Below are positions 1-12,372 of a stretch of DNA of 64,000 nt, in pieces. The notes below the pieces were generated by a model. That model did not search any database, was not told the DNA's origin, and saw only the letters and a list, made by a program, of their open reading frames with translations. The first letter of the stretch is position 1. Each line of letters opens with the position of its first letter. Made by a program: the position numbers and the translations under genes. The stretch is from Daphnia carinata. Its lineage: Eukaryota; Arthropoda; Branchiopoda; Diplostraca; Daphniidae. The stretch spans positions 4,746,501 through 4,810,500 of the forward strand of contig NC_081331.1 of assembly GCF_022539665.2 (NCBI RefSeq). The letters run 5' to 3'.

Positions 1-2084
1 AACGGTCCCAAAAAGATTTGTTTCCCCCCGTCCCCTGGAATTTTCCTAAGGGGGGGGGGGGGTTCGTTGTTGTACATTTACTGGAGAATTTTTTGGGGGG
101 GATATTCTTCTGTAGATCTTTGACATTGATAAGTACCGCTTGCTCGAGAGGTGAGGGGAGGGTCGCTATTATCTTATAAGCTAAAGCTGTGGGACACACG
201 ATCCGGCAGGTGTTTATTAAAAGAGAAAAGAGAAATATAAATAAATAAATAATAAAAACAAACGAAAATGAAATAGAAAATGCACAGACTTTTATGTTCT
301 TAACTTTCCAGATAGGAAAAAAAGAAAGAATCTAAGAAGACATAATACTATAAATAGTATGGCCTATGGACTATTTATTATCGATTGAATTGATTGACCG
401 TTTTTTTTTTCTTTTCTTTCTACCGGGAGAACGACGGCTGATATCTTTCTTTCCATTTTCCTTCTCCTTCTTTTTTTTCCGTCCCTTCTTTCTGGCTTGT
501 TGGCTGCTCACAAGGCGCATTCAATCACTCGGTGGTATATAAGCGAGACGTAATCAACGTCATCATTTTGTCAGAGTGAAACGCTCAGTGTGTGTTGTTG
601 TCGCGGTGCCTTATTATCGTTATTGTCAATGAACACGGTTGCAGCTGCAATATAATGAACAGATAAGTGCTAGACTCTCCTGCCTGCTGCTCTTCTTGCT
701 GGTGACTCAGCGCCTCTTCGTCTTTATACTCGACTTCGACCATCACCACCTGCACACGGCCAACGGACTTCTCCTCGCAAACGCACACACAATGACACAT
801 TTTACGAGAATTCTCAACCGAATTTAACGACGGGTCCATCACGCGCGTCCCAAGGTCTTTTTTCTCTCTTTCATTCCCCGAAAAGTCTTTAAAAGAATCC
901 GTTCTCTCTGTCGCTAGTTCGCTGGAATTTTTATTTCTATCTCATATACATAAGCGGAATGAAGAGAGAAGGGGGGAGAGAAAGAGAGAACGGGTTAAAA
1001 AAGACGCACAATACGTGGTGTAATAAGTGCGCACTAGACACACATCGTCGTCGTGCGTATGTATTTTTTTCCGTCTTTTACAATAGCCAAACGAGATTGA
1101 AAAGTGCTAATTTATGCGTCAAGTCCCCTCGCTTTTCCTCGTTTTCAAGAACTTTTCTCACAAAATTTATAGACGTGAACATTTCCTACAAAGCGCGTAT
1201 AGCGAAATCTAAACAGTAATAGTAATAATAATAGTAAAAAAAAGGTAGGGAAACTGAATCGCCGAGAGCGTCCATCTCTGGCGTTGTGTAGTGTTCATTT
1301 TTTTTTTTTTTTACCTTATCATCATTTATCTTGGCATTCCGGAGCGATCCGGCGATATCCATAAACTTTTTTTTTTATCTCCTCTCCCTCTGGTGAATGG
1401 TTGAATGATTTTTCGTTCAAGTTCCGGTTCAGTTTGTGATTGTCCATCATGACTATGCTTTTTTATATTATTATTATTTTTTTATTTTATATATTTATTT
1501 AGTTATTATATTTATTTTCTTGGCACGTTTATATTTCTTAGTCCCTATAGCTGCGTCGTGCCTGGAACTGATCAAATGGCAAAGTTCCTCGGCACATTCG
1601 ATTGTGTCTGGAAAGAAATTCTCTCAGCAATTTGTGATGGGTTAGCACAGAAGTTTTTTAAGTAATTGATTTATAGCTAGGAATAGTGTTCCCACTGCGA
1701 TTTTTTTCTTGTTCCTCGTCGACAGACGAACCATTTTTTCGTTCAGCGATCGTCTTCTTTTTTATTTTTGCTTAAGCCAATCGACGTCCCCTTACGGCAA
1801 ATAAAAGTACTTTTGTTGTAATGTCTTTCTTTCACTGCTTCTGCAAGTTTTTAGCTCATTTCCAAATACCATCACAGTATAACGTAAAACTGAGAAAAAT
1901 GTAAGGAGGAATTGATAATAAATTCTTGAGTTTTCAGTTTTGTTTTCTTTGTTTGATGAATTTTTCATTAAAAAGAAAGAAAACTAAAGAATTCCAACGT
2001 CGTCTGCTTGTATTGGTAAAAATCGACACACGTGAGTGCTGTCATTTACAGCTATAATAATTAAAAAGTTTTTACATAACCGCA
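1..2084. other. Upstream non-coding region of METTL13
   Basis: No open frame here shows conserved domain content or credible splice structure. The region has many A and T runs and a 14-base G run near 50-62. A TATA-plus-initiator arrangement near 536-590 is listed separately. Longer frames around 585-1219 have simple-sequence composition and lack good start contexts, so I do not call a gene. Confidence 0.6.
536..590 (+). promoter_or_regulatory. Possible TATA/initiator core promoter
   Basis: A TATATAAG box at about 537 is followed roughly 30-45 bases downstream by TCAGAG and then CTCAGTG, which resemble the arthropod initiator TCAGT. The spacing suits an RNA polymerase II promoter. No convincing coding exon follows within the next 1.4 kb, so the transcript could be a 5' leader of the METTL13 gene, a non-coding RNA, or nothing. 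Confidence 0.3.
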
Positions 2085-4616
2085 ATGAATCTATTGCCCA
2101 AATCGAGTTCTGAGTTCAGCCAACAAGATTACTGGGAAAAATTTTTCAAAGCAAGAGGCAAGAAAGCATTTGAATGGTACAGTATATTGCAAATGATTTC
2201 TTTCAGAGTTCACTTGCCATCACATAATGTTTTGATTTCTTCAGGTATGGCACATATCAACAGCTTTGTAGTGTGCTTCATAAATACATCAACCCAAGAG
2301 ATAACATCCTGGTTGGAGGATGTGGTAATTCTGCTCTTAGTGCTGATCTGTACAAAGCTGGCTTCACGTAAGTAAGCTTATAATAACCGATCAACAGTAT
2401 GTTTGGCTGACACTTTGCTTTTATGTACAGGTCTATGACAAATGTTGATATTAGTGAAACTGTTATTGAACAGATGACTAAGCAGTATGAAAAAACTCAT
2501 CCCTTAATGAAATTTGTGGCAATGGACTTACTTGATATGACCCTTGATGCAGAAACATTTTCCTGCTTTTTGGATAAAGGAACATTGGATGCCTTGATGT
2601 CCGATGCCAACCAAGAATCAGTGGAGAGGGCAGAAAAGATGTTTCAGGTATTTGAAAAAAGCAGTCATGTCAATGAGGTGACTATTTGAGGTGCTCTTAT
2701 TGGCAGGAAATAGATAGAGTTCTAAAAGTTGGAGGACGGTACATTTGTATTTCGTTGCTCCAAGAACATATTCTTCGGTGTCTTGTATCATACTTTCATA
2801 ACCTAGGTGATTTACATAGATATTTATTCCACAATATATCTGTTATCATAAAACTTTGTCACAGGATGGATGATTCGCGTCTGCCGATGTGAGGAGGCTG
2901 AGCATCAGGAAGATCCTTCAGATTCGAAACAAAAAAAACAAGCTGGTAGTAGCCGTTTCCCATTTCCTGTGTTCACTGTGGTATGCACCAAGTTTAAGAA
3001 AATGGAACGTCTGACGCCATTGCTCGAATTTTGCCCCGACGAGAAAAACATTGAGAGACTATCAAGTGCAGATCAGTTAAAGGAACGTGTTCGATCCGTC
3101 CAACATTTTGCTACATTATGCCATCAAATTAGTCATGACGAAAAATCCTCACAAGATGTCTTTATTGAATTAATGGATCCCAAGTCGTCAAAGAAGACCC
3201 CTAAGTATACACTATTTATCGTTGATCGCCAATGTAAATCGGCCCAAAAATTCGCTGCTTTTGTCGTTCCCCAAGGAAGGTATATAACTTGTCCGTCTTT
3301 TTTTCTTGTTCTATACTTGGTTTGTTAACCATTACGTTTAAACAGGGAAACAGATTGGTTGTTTAGTTCGCATGAGGGGCGACGCCAACTTGCCGATAGC
3401 GCCAAATATCAGCGGCTGTTAGTAATCCATTTGGGTCGCGATCACCAATTTGACAGTTTAGATAGCGTTCAAACTGAATTGGCTGGAATTGTGTCCAGTT
3501 TACAACCCCATGGGTTACCAACAAATACGCAGGTAATTTAATGGTGAAACTTTGATTCGTGTATGAAATGAAAAAGCATTCTTGCTTCTTTTACATAATT
3601 TTTACCTTTATTCTTGTAGATTCCTTTTCTGTCGTTGGGTGCACAAGTTAACCAACGCAAAGAGATTCACAGAGCAGCAAGTGAATCTACAGGCGAATAT
3701 GTAATCGAAGAAGTAGAAGAAGAAAATGATGGAAAACCCGTGGTACTGCGACGGCTCATTTTTCTTTCGAATCCGAACGTCATTCAGTCTGAAGCTCGAA
3801 TGAAAAAAGGTAGTGTTTTGTATTCATTTTTAATGTTCGATTCCAACTAACTATCAATTCTATACCAGGAAAGGTAGATTTGAAACATTTAGCGTGCCAG
3901 CATCACCTTGTTATGGTGGAAGAACTACGACAACACCTGGACACACGAAATCCTGAACTGAATAGCATACTAGTACTTGGCCTTGGTGGTGGAGCTCTTT
4001 GTACCTACCTGCATCAGGCATATCCGCACTTCAAAGTCGATGGTGTCGAAATCGACCCGACCATGGTAGAATTGGCGGAAAAATATTTCGGATTCAAACC
4101 GAGCGAAAATCTCAGACCCCATATTGCTGACGGATTATCTTTCGTTCGCGACCTAGCAGCCACAGGTAAATATTTAATGTACTAGACATGCCTTTGTTAA
4201 TCAAGTAGCGTTTTCCGCTCGAACAGAGTCCGGGGAACGTTACGGTTTCATCATGCTTGACGTTGATTGTAAGGATCGTAGCTTAGGAATAAGCTGCCCT
4301 CCTCCTAGTTTTTTGGATCAAAATTTTATTGAATCTGTGAAACAGTGTTTGAATCCTCATGGTGAGTGGATGAGACTTTTCTATGCCTAAATTGATCTTT
4401 AAAATGGCTGACTTCCTTGCAGGTTTCTTTTTTATGAACCTTGTCTGCCGAGATGAGGCGAAACGAAATAATGTTATGGAAATGCTGCGTAAATCATTCG
4501 AAATCGTCCAAATGAGGAAAATCAAAGGAGAAGTCAATGAAATCATCAGATGTCATCCCGTAGCATTGACTTTACCAGCAAAAACAAGAAATGGTAAAAA
4601 ATCATCGAAAAAATGA
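2085..4616 (+). CDS. METTL13: METTL13-type eEF1A lysine and N-terminal methyltransferase, 10 exons
   Basis: Exons: 2085-2176, 2245-2367, 2431-2647, 2707-2806, 2865-3279, 3346-3532, 3620-3809, 3869-4165, 4227-4361, 4423-4616. All junctions are GT-AG, and the joined frame is 1950 bases, giving 649 residues (human METTL13 is 699). Introns are only about 58-87 bases. The N-terminal methyltransferase domain starts with QQDYWEKFF and has SAM-binding motif [10 protein letters not shown], near residues 52-60, then DKGTLDAL. A second, spermidine-synthase-like methyltransferase domain has ILVLGLGGG near 475-483 and VDGVEIDP near 500. In the known family the N-terminal domain dimethylates Lys55 of translation elongation factor 1A and the C-terminal domain trimethylates its N-terminus; both motif I sites look intact. 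The start is the first ATG of the YWEKFF exon and matches the family. No frame breaks were seen. Identity is firm from full-length domain order. Confidence 0.95.
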
Positions 4617-5308
4617 TTTTTTTTTTTTAACTGTGAAAGAAGGGATTGCAAAATTAAGTTCGTGATTTCCTGATACAATTTACTTGGGACTCTTTTTAAT
4701 ACCTTTAACTAATCAAGGAAGGAGGGGTTATATTACTATAAGTGATATAGCATTTTTGCGGTATAAAGTAAGATTATAGTTTAAGAAGCTGCCCTTGACC
4801 TAGACCATAGAAAATTTTTCCAATACCAACCGATGTATCTGAAACCACCATTCTTTGCTAGAGGAAAACAACATTTAGCATGAGGTAAATAATGTCCCTC
4901 CAAGTAATAAGATATCAAAGCTATATCTCGTGTAGAGCCATGGAGTGGGCGATCTCGGTTTGCACCTTCCAGTACAGGGTAAAAAGCCTACAACATTTAT
5001 TTCCGCTAGAAGATTTGCAAGTGATTTGAACACATGATTATTATTATTTCGTCATTTACGCGGAAGAAAGTTAAAAAAAAAAAAGAAAGGGCTATCTTAC
5101 GTCGTGCGTCACCTATATTAGAGTAGCTGGTTCCCAAAGACAATACGAAATTTGAAGCTAGTTGCATCTTCAAAAAGAGGTTGTAAAGTGTTTTAAATGG
5201 GCGAGTTGAGAAGTCGAAAATTGTCTTGAAGTGTCATTCTGGGCATAAGGGAAGTGTAAGAAGATGTGTCAATGCATTTCAAAACCGGTTGGCCCAATGA
5301 AAATAATA
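4617..5308. other. Downstream flank of METTL13, non-coding
   Basis: AT-rich sequence with no supportable gene. No canonical AATAAA was seen close to the METTL13 stop; a variant TATAAA at about 4763 could serve as polyadenylation signal, but this is only a guess. Confidence 0.5.
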
Positions 5309-5475
5309 ACGAAATATTTATGATTTTCATTTAATTTCAAATCAAATTCATGTACTGGTATAGCTATATCTTGATTTTTGAAAGCAAATGATAAAATCGG
5401 TAAGCCCGACTTTTTCTTGTCGGGCTTAATTTCTCTCCCGTTTTCCGTGTTTCTAAAAAGCTATAAGCCCAACGG
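5309..5475 (+). repeat. Flanking repeat with GCCCGA hairpin, copy 1
   Basis: The stretch starting AACGAAATATTTATG, followed by a TAAGCCCGAC stem-loop (arms 5401-5410 and 5419-5428) and then AGCTATAAGCCCAACG, recurs in the same orientation at about 21934-22285. It lies just outside the foldback element in both places. It may be a separate repeat family or a subterminal part of the element. Confidence 0.55.
5401..5428. repeat. 10-bp stem-loop TAAGCCCGAC/GTCGGGCTTA
   Basis: Perfect inverted repeat with an 8-base pyrimidine-rich loop. The same stem core appears twice in each arm of the longer palindrome at 22029-22089. Confidence 0.7.
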
Positions 5476-5703
5476 GAAAAGAAACCCGTTTATCGAAATC
5501 CCCGTTTAATTTTACTGGTTCTATGTGATTTTTATCTGATTCTAAGAGTTTAAATTTTTTGCGGATTTTGGCAAAAGTGGGAAGGCTATAGCCTTCTCAC
5601 TTTTTCATTTTTGGCCAAAATTTTGATTTCATTTTAAATACATGATTCCGATTCAAAATTGAACCAAAATCACAAAAATTAAGTTTGTTTTTATGTTGGG
5701 CTT

Positions 5704-5862
5704 TATGGCAATCCGTTTTACCCAAAAAAAAAAATATCGGCCTTTTTTTTTTTGTTTTACTGCTATCGACCGGTAGATGACGATAGCAGTGAAACAAAAA
5801 AAAGGCTGATATTTTTTTTTTTTTGGGGGGGGGGGGGGGAGGGGGTTAATCGGATTGCCATA
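5704..5862. mobile_element. Small palindromic MITE nested in arm A
   Basis: Bounded by 12-base terminal inverted repeats TATGGCAATCCG (5704-5715) and CGGATTGCCATA (5851-5862). The inside is symmetric too: A and T runs in mirrored order and a central ACTGCTATCG / CGATAGCAGT stem. Copies sit at 16507-16649 and 21436-21590, with further half copies near 16407 and 16816, so it moves or duplicates as a unit. Confidence 0.6.
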
Positions 5863-6266
5863 GATTGCATCAAACTTACCCATTCGGCAACCCAAGTGTG
5901 CATATGTCTTTCTTTGATAATTATTTTATTTTGCTACTATATTTGGTAAACTGCAATCGTGCCCAATATTTTTGCCTTTGCATTAGGTCAACTCTTAGGT
6001 GATCTATACCTGATCCTGTGTTTTAAAGTGATCTGCTTTCACAGCTACATTTCTGTGTTCTTTTTTGTTGGTCTATGGTTCTGAATTGAGGCAAGTATAT
6101 CTATTATGCTATGTCACTAAGCACTATAGGGAAGGGAATAACTGAAGTTGATTGAGATCTATTCTGATTCTCCTGATATCCATCTCACCAGGTTTATATT
6201 TGCTTTTCAACATCCATTTCATAGTGGGATGTGTGGCTTTCATTAATATTGCCATAAAGACTGGCG

Positions 6267-6612
6267 AAAATGGGTGTGGTACGGAAACCCAGAAATGGCA
6301 TGAGTTCAACATCAAACATGGATTAGGTACTTTTTCGGTTGTTTGTCTATCGAAAAAGTATTTTTATAGGTAAGTACAAAGATTATTATATTAGTTTTCA
6401 ATTATTAATTATTGTTTTTTAGCTCTAATTATCAACCTGCAGGCTCAATTATTGTTCGTAATCAGTCCATGCAGCGATGGAACTGAACAATTGTGGGACT
6501 GTATTTGGGCAAAAAATGGGTGTGGTACGAAAACCCAGAAATGGCACGAGTTCAACCTAAAACATGGGTTAGGTACTTCCCCGTTCTTTGTCTATCGAAA
6601 AAGTATTTTTAA
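6267..6612 (+). repeat. Direct duplication of a ~100-base exon-like module in arm A
   Basis: About 6267-6366 and 6514-6612 are direct repeats. Each can encode the peptide NGCGTETQKWHEFN (one copy has K for E), followed by KHGLGT. The first copy ends TTTTTATAG followed by GTAAGTAC, a strong splice donor, and a TTTTTTAG acceptor lies at about 6421. Differences between copies include a synonymous His codon change and an Ile to Leu change. The peptide is not recognised. The same modules recur in the other arms. Confidence 0.45.
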
Positions 6613-6822
6613 TGCTATTCTTTGCATTCACAGAATTTTAGCGGGGGATCAAGTCATGTCTGGAAGTGTTACAGGATGGAAGAGTGAGCCTACTGTTGAA
6701 AAAAAAAAACTGAGAGTGCATTACCATTAAGGTATGAGGTAAAGTAATAGAGTATGCACATTGTCTAATGAGAAGTACCATCTTGTGTAAATGAATCCTG
6801 TATAACAGCAATCCTTTATAGT

Positions 6823-6982
6823 TCTGTCACAGCTAGAAGCCTCAAATAATTCTGCTTCTCTTGCTAAAGAACAACTTGTCCTTTACGTTCAGAGTGTTGG
6901 TGAAGCTGGGTACTTAAATGGCCCTAAAGATGTTTCACTTTGCTGGCATTGCAGCGAGGAACATCATACATGGACCCTTTAG
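6823..6982 (+). other. Exon-like module with CWHC-HH motif in arm A
   Basis: A TGTCACAG acceptor at about 6823-6830 is followed by an open frame of about 50 codons, beginning LEASNNSASLAKEQ and containing CWHCSEEHH, that ends in a stop at a CTTTAG|GTATG donor-like site. The cysteine/histidine spacing suggests a possible metal-binding knuckle. Upstream modules do not join to it in a stop-free frame, so this may be a relic of a captured gene or a spliced non-coding RNA. Copies lie in both arms of the second element, near 17.5 kb and 20.4 kb. Confidence 0.35.
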
Positions 6983-7440
6983 GTATGAAAGGAATTTTCT
7001 TGAAAAAATTTTGAATTTATGACGAAGCATTTCTCCTCCTTTTTGCCAACCATGTCTAATCTACAAAAAAAAATTTATCCAATAGGAAAGGATTTTCGTA
7101 TACTGGGAACACAACTATCAACAATGCAACATTCTAGGGCTGCTATTTTATCATTCAAGAGCCTTATACAATGATTTTCATCTGCAATTTGTATGGCCTT
7201 TCCCTAGCTTCTGCCAGAAGTTGAATCTATGAGTCATGTAAGTCACATGAGCAACAATTGAGATGCTTAATGGTGTTGTTTTTCTTTTCTCAGTGTAGGT
7301 TAATAGTAACATTGGATCTGAAAAGATTCTTGGTTGGGGCAAGACACTGAATAAATTGTAATGATTGGATGGATGACATGACATTTCTATACTTCATTCG
7401 GATTCCCGAGACGGTATTTTATATTTAAAAAATTGAAGTG

Positions 7441-7806
7441 CATATCTGGGCTCCCTTCCTTTCCGTAGCCCCGTTTCCCCTTGACTCGTAATAAGCCCGT
7501 AGGGGGTCATGCCCCTACTGTACGGTATATATAAAAACAACATATACCGAGGTTTGGAGGGCTCTGGCCGGAAAGGGGACGTGGATGTCCACTTAGTCCG
7601 ATGATGTGTTCACGGAGGGCTCTGTGGCTACCCACAAATCCGAACTAAAGGTTAATCGCTCCAGTAAAAATGTTCCATATCTTCGGCTCTTCTTCCGGCT
7701 TCTCTTAGCCAATCACCGGGTAATCTCCCCGGTGGGTCAACAAGGCAGTGTCTCCCCCTGCCTGGGTTGACGGCAACTTTTGAAAGGGCTATTTTGCCTT
7801 TTTAAA
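7441..7806 (+). repeat. GC-rich hairpin-rich block, copy 1
   Basis: Stands out from the AT-rich surroundings by GC content and by a chain of short inverted repeats: GTAGGGG/CCCCTAC, GGTATAT/ATATACC, CACCGGG/CCCGGTG and GTCAAC..GGCAG/CTGCC..GTTGAC. It lies at the inner part of each arm and occurs four times (here, 8805-9170 minus, 18123-18486 plus, 19497-19862 minus) with only single-base differences that I could spot. No family of structured RNA was recognised. Confidence 0.65.
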
Positions 7807-8132
7807 GTTGCAAAAATAATTGTAATGTGCAGAGAATTGTCAATAAAATTTTTTTTATAAAATATTTTTTCCAAAATTTCTTTCTTTCATTGTCTGTTTT
7901 CGCTGTGTTCACACATTACATTTATCACCTTTTTTTTATTTAGCTTGCTCAGTTCACCTTTATTGTTTTGGCCACCTTTGATGGTAAGCAATGTTTCCAT
8001 TGGTTTATCGTTTATCTGTAAGTATTCAATTATTATTTATTACACTCTTTGAATTCTTCAACTAAGATTCAAGGAATAACGTGTAATACTTGGATATTTT
8101 CTGAAGTACTTTTGAATTTGTAATTTATTTTA

Positions 8133-8198
8133 CTCGTATGGGAACCGATCCCCAGACAATCAGCGTTCAACGCCGATGCTCTAACATTGAGCCACGAG
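8133..8198 (-). other. tRNA-like sequence 1 in loop of copy A
   Basis: On the minus strand it begins CTCGTGGCTCAATG and ends ACGAG, so CTCGT pairs with ACGAG as an acceptor-like stem. GGCTCAATGTTAGAGC resembles a D arm and TCGGC-GTTGAAC-GCTGA forms an anticodon-like hairpin. The T-loop is altered (ATCGGTT instead of TTCGA), so it is unlikely to be a working tRNA. Confidence 0.45.
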
Positions 8199-8308
8199 GT
8201 ATATATATGAATTTTTTATTATCGCATATCATATTTTTATGGTCTAGGATGTTTATGCAGTCCTTCACAACTATATGTTTATCTGTCTATTGCTTGCATA
8301 ATGACGAT

Positions 8309-8370
8309 AGCTCTGTGGTATAGTCTTTAGCTGCGATATCTGTTACCCTGGGTTCGAACCTCAGTAGATG
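8309..8370 (+). other. tRNA-like sequence 2 in loop of copy A
   Basis: CTGGG-TTCGAAC-CTCAG makes a perfect five-pair T arm with a consensus polymerase III B box (GGTTCGAACC). The upstream GCTCTGTGGTATAGT resembles an A box. The anticodon and acceptor stems are poor, so this is a tRNA-like relic rather than a functional tRNA. Confidence 0.45.
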
Positions 8371-8490
8371 TTTAAAAATGAAACAGAATAAATGTAGAAA
8401 AGAATTTTGCAGTATTGCATTTCAGTTTTATTCTAATTGTAAATTCAAGTCCGCAAGTGACTAGAAAAAAGCCAACTTGTCATCATATGA

Positions 8491-8560
8491 TTCATGGCTC
8501 ATTGGTAGAGCATCGGCGCGGTATGCCGAACATCCTGGGTTCGATCCCTGGATAATAATT
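8491..8560 (+). other. tRNA-like sequence 3 in loop of copy A
   Basis: TGGCTCATTGGTAGAGC matches a D arm/A box, TCGGC-GCGGTAT-GCCGA is an anticodon-like hairpin and GGTTCGATCCC matches the B box. Position 33 of the anticodon loop would be C rather than the usual T, and the acceptor stem is not clear. It is probably a tRNA-derived pseudogene within the element. Confidence 0.45.
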
Positions 8561-9182
8561 GAATGCTTACAGATAAACGATAAACCAATAGAAACAATGC
8601 TTAACATTAAACGTGTCCCAATGCTTACCATCAAAGGTGGCCAAAACAATAAAGGTGAACTGAGCAAGCTAAATAAAAAAAAGGTGATAAATGTAATGTG
8701 TGAACACAGCGAAAACAGACAATGAAAGAAAGAAATTTTGGAAAAAATATTTTATAAAAAAAATTTTATTGACAATTCTCTGCACATTACAATTATTTTT
8801 GCAACTTTAAAAAGGCACAATAGCCCTTTCAAAAGTTGCCGTCAACCCAGGCAGGGGGAGACACTGCCTTGTTGACCCACCGGGGAGATTACCCGGTGAT
8901 TGGCTAAGAGAAGCCGGAAGAAGAGCCGAAGATATGGAACATTTTTACTGGAGCGATTAACCTTTAGTTCGGATTTGTGGGTAGCCACAGAGCCCTCCGT
9001 GAACACATCATCGGACTAAGCGGACATCCACGTCCCCTTTCCGGCCAGAGCCCTCCAAACCTCGGTATATGTTGTTTTTATATATACCGTACAGTAGGGG
9101 CATGACCCCCTACGGGCTTATTACGAGTCAAGGGGAAACGGGGCTACGGAAAGGAAGGGAGCCCAGATATGCACTTCAATTT
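8560..9182 (-). repeat. Inner right arm of foldback copy A
   Basis: Reverse complement of about 7430-8030 with very few differences (for example one A/G change in the CCACTTAGTCC region and one base in TTTTGCC). A short insertion of about 30 bases (AACATTAAACGTGTCCCAATG region) is present on this side only. Identity falls sharply at about 9182. Confidence 0.75.
8805..9170 (-). repeat. GC-rich hairpin-rich block, copy 2
   Basis: Reverse complement of the block at 7441-7806, with the same series of stem-loops; it is the mirrored member of the pair in copy A. Confidence 0.65.
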
Positions 9183-9484
9183 ACGAAAAATTTAATACCG
9201 TTTTTAATTGAGAATCTGAATGAAGTATGGAAATTCCATGTAGTGTTTCCAAACATAATAATTTATTCAGGACCTTGCCCCAAACAAGAAACCTTTTCAG
9301 ATCAAAATTTATTGTTCATCTATAATAAGACAGTAAAAGACCATTAGGCACAAAAACTCTTAATTCACATATATAGTTCATACCTTACATGATTCGTGAG
9401 TTGATTGCGAGCATATTCTTCTGTCAGAAGCTTCAGAAGAGACATTTACGATTTTCGTTTACGCTCAACATGGATGCCGGTAGA

Positions 9485-11340
<1,856 letters not shown>

Positions 11341-11662
11341 TCACACTAGGAATACAAGAAAACACTTACCTAGTGACCCTGGACAGAAAAAATGTAGAAC
11401 AGAATGAAACAAATAAGACTATATAGAGAGGTCAAGAAGTAAAATCTAGCGAGGACGGTCTATCTAGCGAGTAAAGGTAGACAGCAGCAGTGTTTCCACT
11501 TTCCGCAAAGTCCAAATCCCTAGAACGTTGCCAGACTGGGGACATAAATCCCTATTTTAAAAAAATAAAATCCCCAGAAAAATCCCTGTTACTTTCATGG
11601 CATACTCACATCATGGTGTATTAGCAGAGTCATAGAAACCTGGTTGCTCTACGCTGTGTGTA

Positions 11663-11945
11663 GATCATGGCCTACTATAATCACGGCCAGCAAACGCGCA
11701 ATACCCCCTGCGCCTAAAACGAAATTGCCAGAGGGGTCTAATACCCCAAACCGAGCTCCACTTTCCACTGTTTGGTAACTAACAAAGAATTGAAATGAGT
11801 GGGAAAAACAATGGAAAGTGGAACCTAGCGCCGCGCGTGGCCAGTTTACTATAGGAAAGGAGAAAAAAGAAAGATTTATGCTGGATTCGAACACGGGTCT
11901 CCCGCATTCCAACTGAAAGTTCTACCCATTACACCAAAGTTTTGA
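11663..11945 (+). repeat. Repeat unit GGCCTACTATAAT...tRNA-like, copy 1
   Basis: The head, GGCCTACTATAATCACGGCC, is followed by a stretch with CTCCACTTTCCACTG and a minus-strand tRNA-like tail. Further copies begin at about 12373 and 13447, and the head alone is inverted at 12055-12145. This looks like a tRNA-related short interspersed element or MITE of this genome. Confidence 0.55.
11881..11936 (-). other. tRNA-like segment
   Basis: On the minus strand, TGGTGTAATGGGTAGAAC resembles a polymerase III A box and GTGTTCGAATCC a B box with normal spacing. It is part of the repeat unit that ends here, not an isolated tRNA gene. Confidence 0.5.
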
Positions 11946-12372
11946 TAGTTAAATTGCTACCGGGGCACTAGTAATTCACCTCCTTTACCATTCAGTGGCA
12001 AAAGTCGGGGAAATCGGAATGGGTGGAATGAAGCTGCGGCAAGTGGAGTTCGATTTGGGGTATTAGGCCCCTCTGGCAATTTTAGTTTTAGGCGCAGGGG
12101 GTATTGCGCGTTTGCTGGCCGTGATTATAGTAGGCCATGGTGTAGATGCTACAAGGGTTTGTTGTGACTTGTGGTCCTTTTCTGGCAGTTAAATAGCGAA
12201 CCTAGCGGTTTTGGTGGAGTACTACAAGGTCCCAACCAATGAGCTATGTCCTGCCAAAATTTTGACAGCCAATCATAGCAGACCCGCCAAACGAGGGGGA
12301 AGTACTTAGTACTTTACTCCAGCGGTTTGTACTTGGAGTAGTAGGATGGCCAAGTCAAGCGTGTCTTTCAAG

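Larger units (their letters stand above)
5560..9430 (+). mobile_element. Foldback (long inverted-repeat) element, copy A
   Basis: The left arm from about 5600 matches, as reverse complement, the right half of the second copy (about 19260-21700) over more than 2 kb with only scattered differences. After a loop of about 0.5 kb (roughly 8030-8560) the sequence folds back: 8560-9180 is a near-perfect reverse complement of about 7430-8030. From about 9182 to 9430 the match to the left arm continues but is clearly diverged, and it then stops against a vasa-like pseudogene. The right arm is thus much shorter than the left. No transposase, reverse transcriptase or integrase was recognised. The class is unknown; a non-autonomous foldback DNA element is one reading, an inverted duplication of host sequence another. 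Confidence 0.7.

Noticed and set aside
7550-7680. Possible hammerhead or HDV-like ribozyme in the GC-rich block
   Set aside because: The required CTGATGA...GAAA core of a hammerhead is not present on either strand, and I could not draw an HDV-type double pseudoknot.
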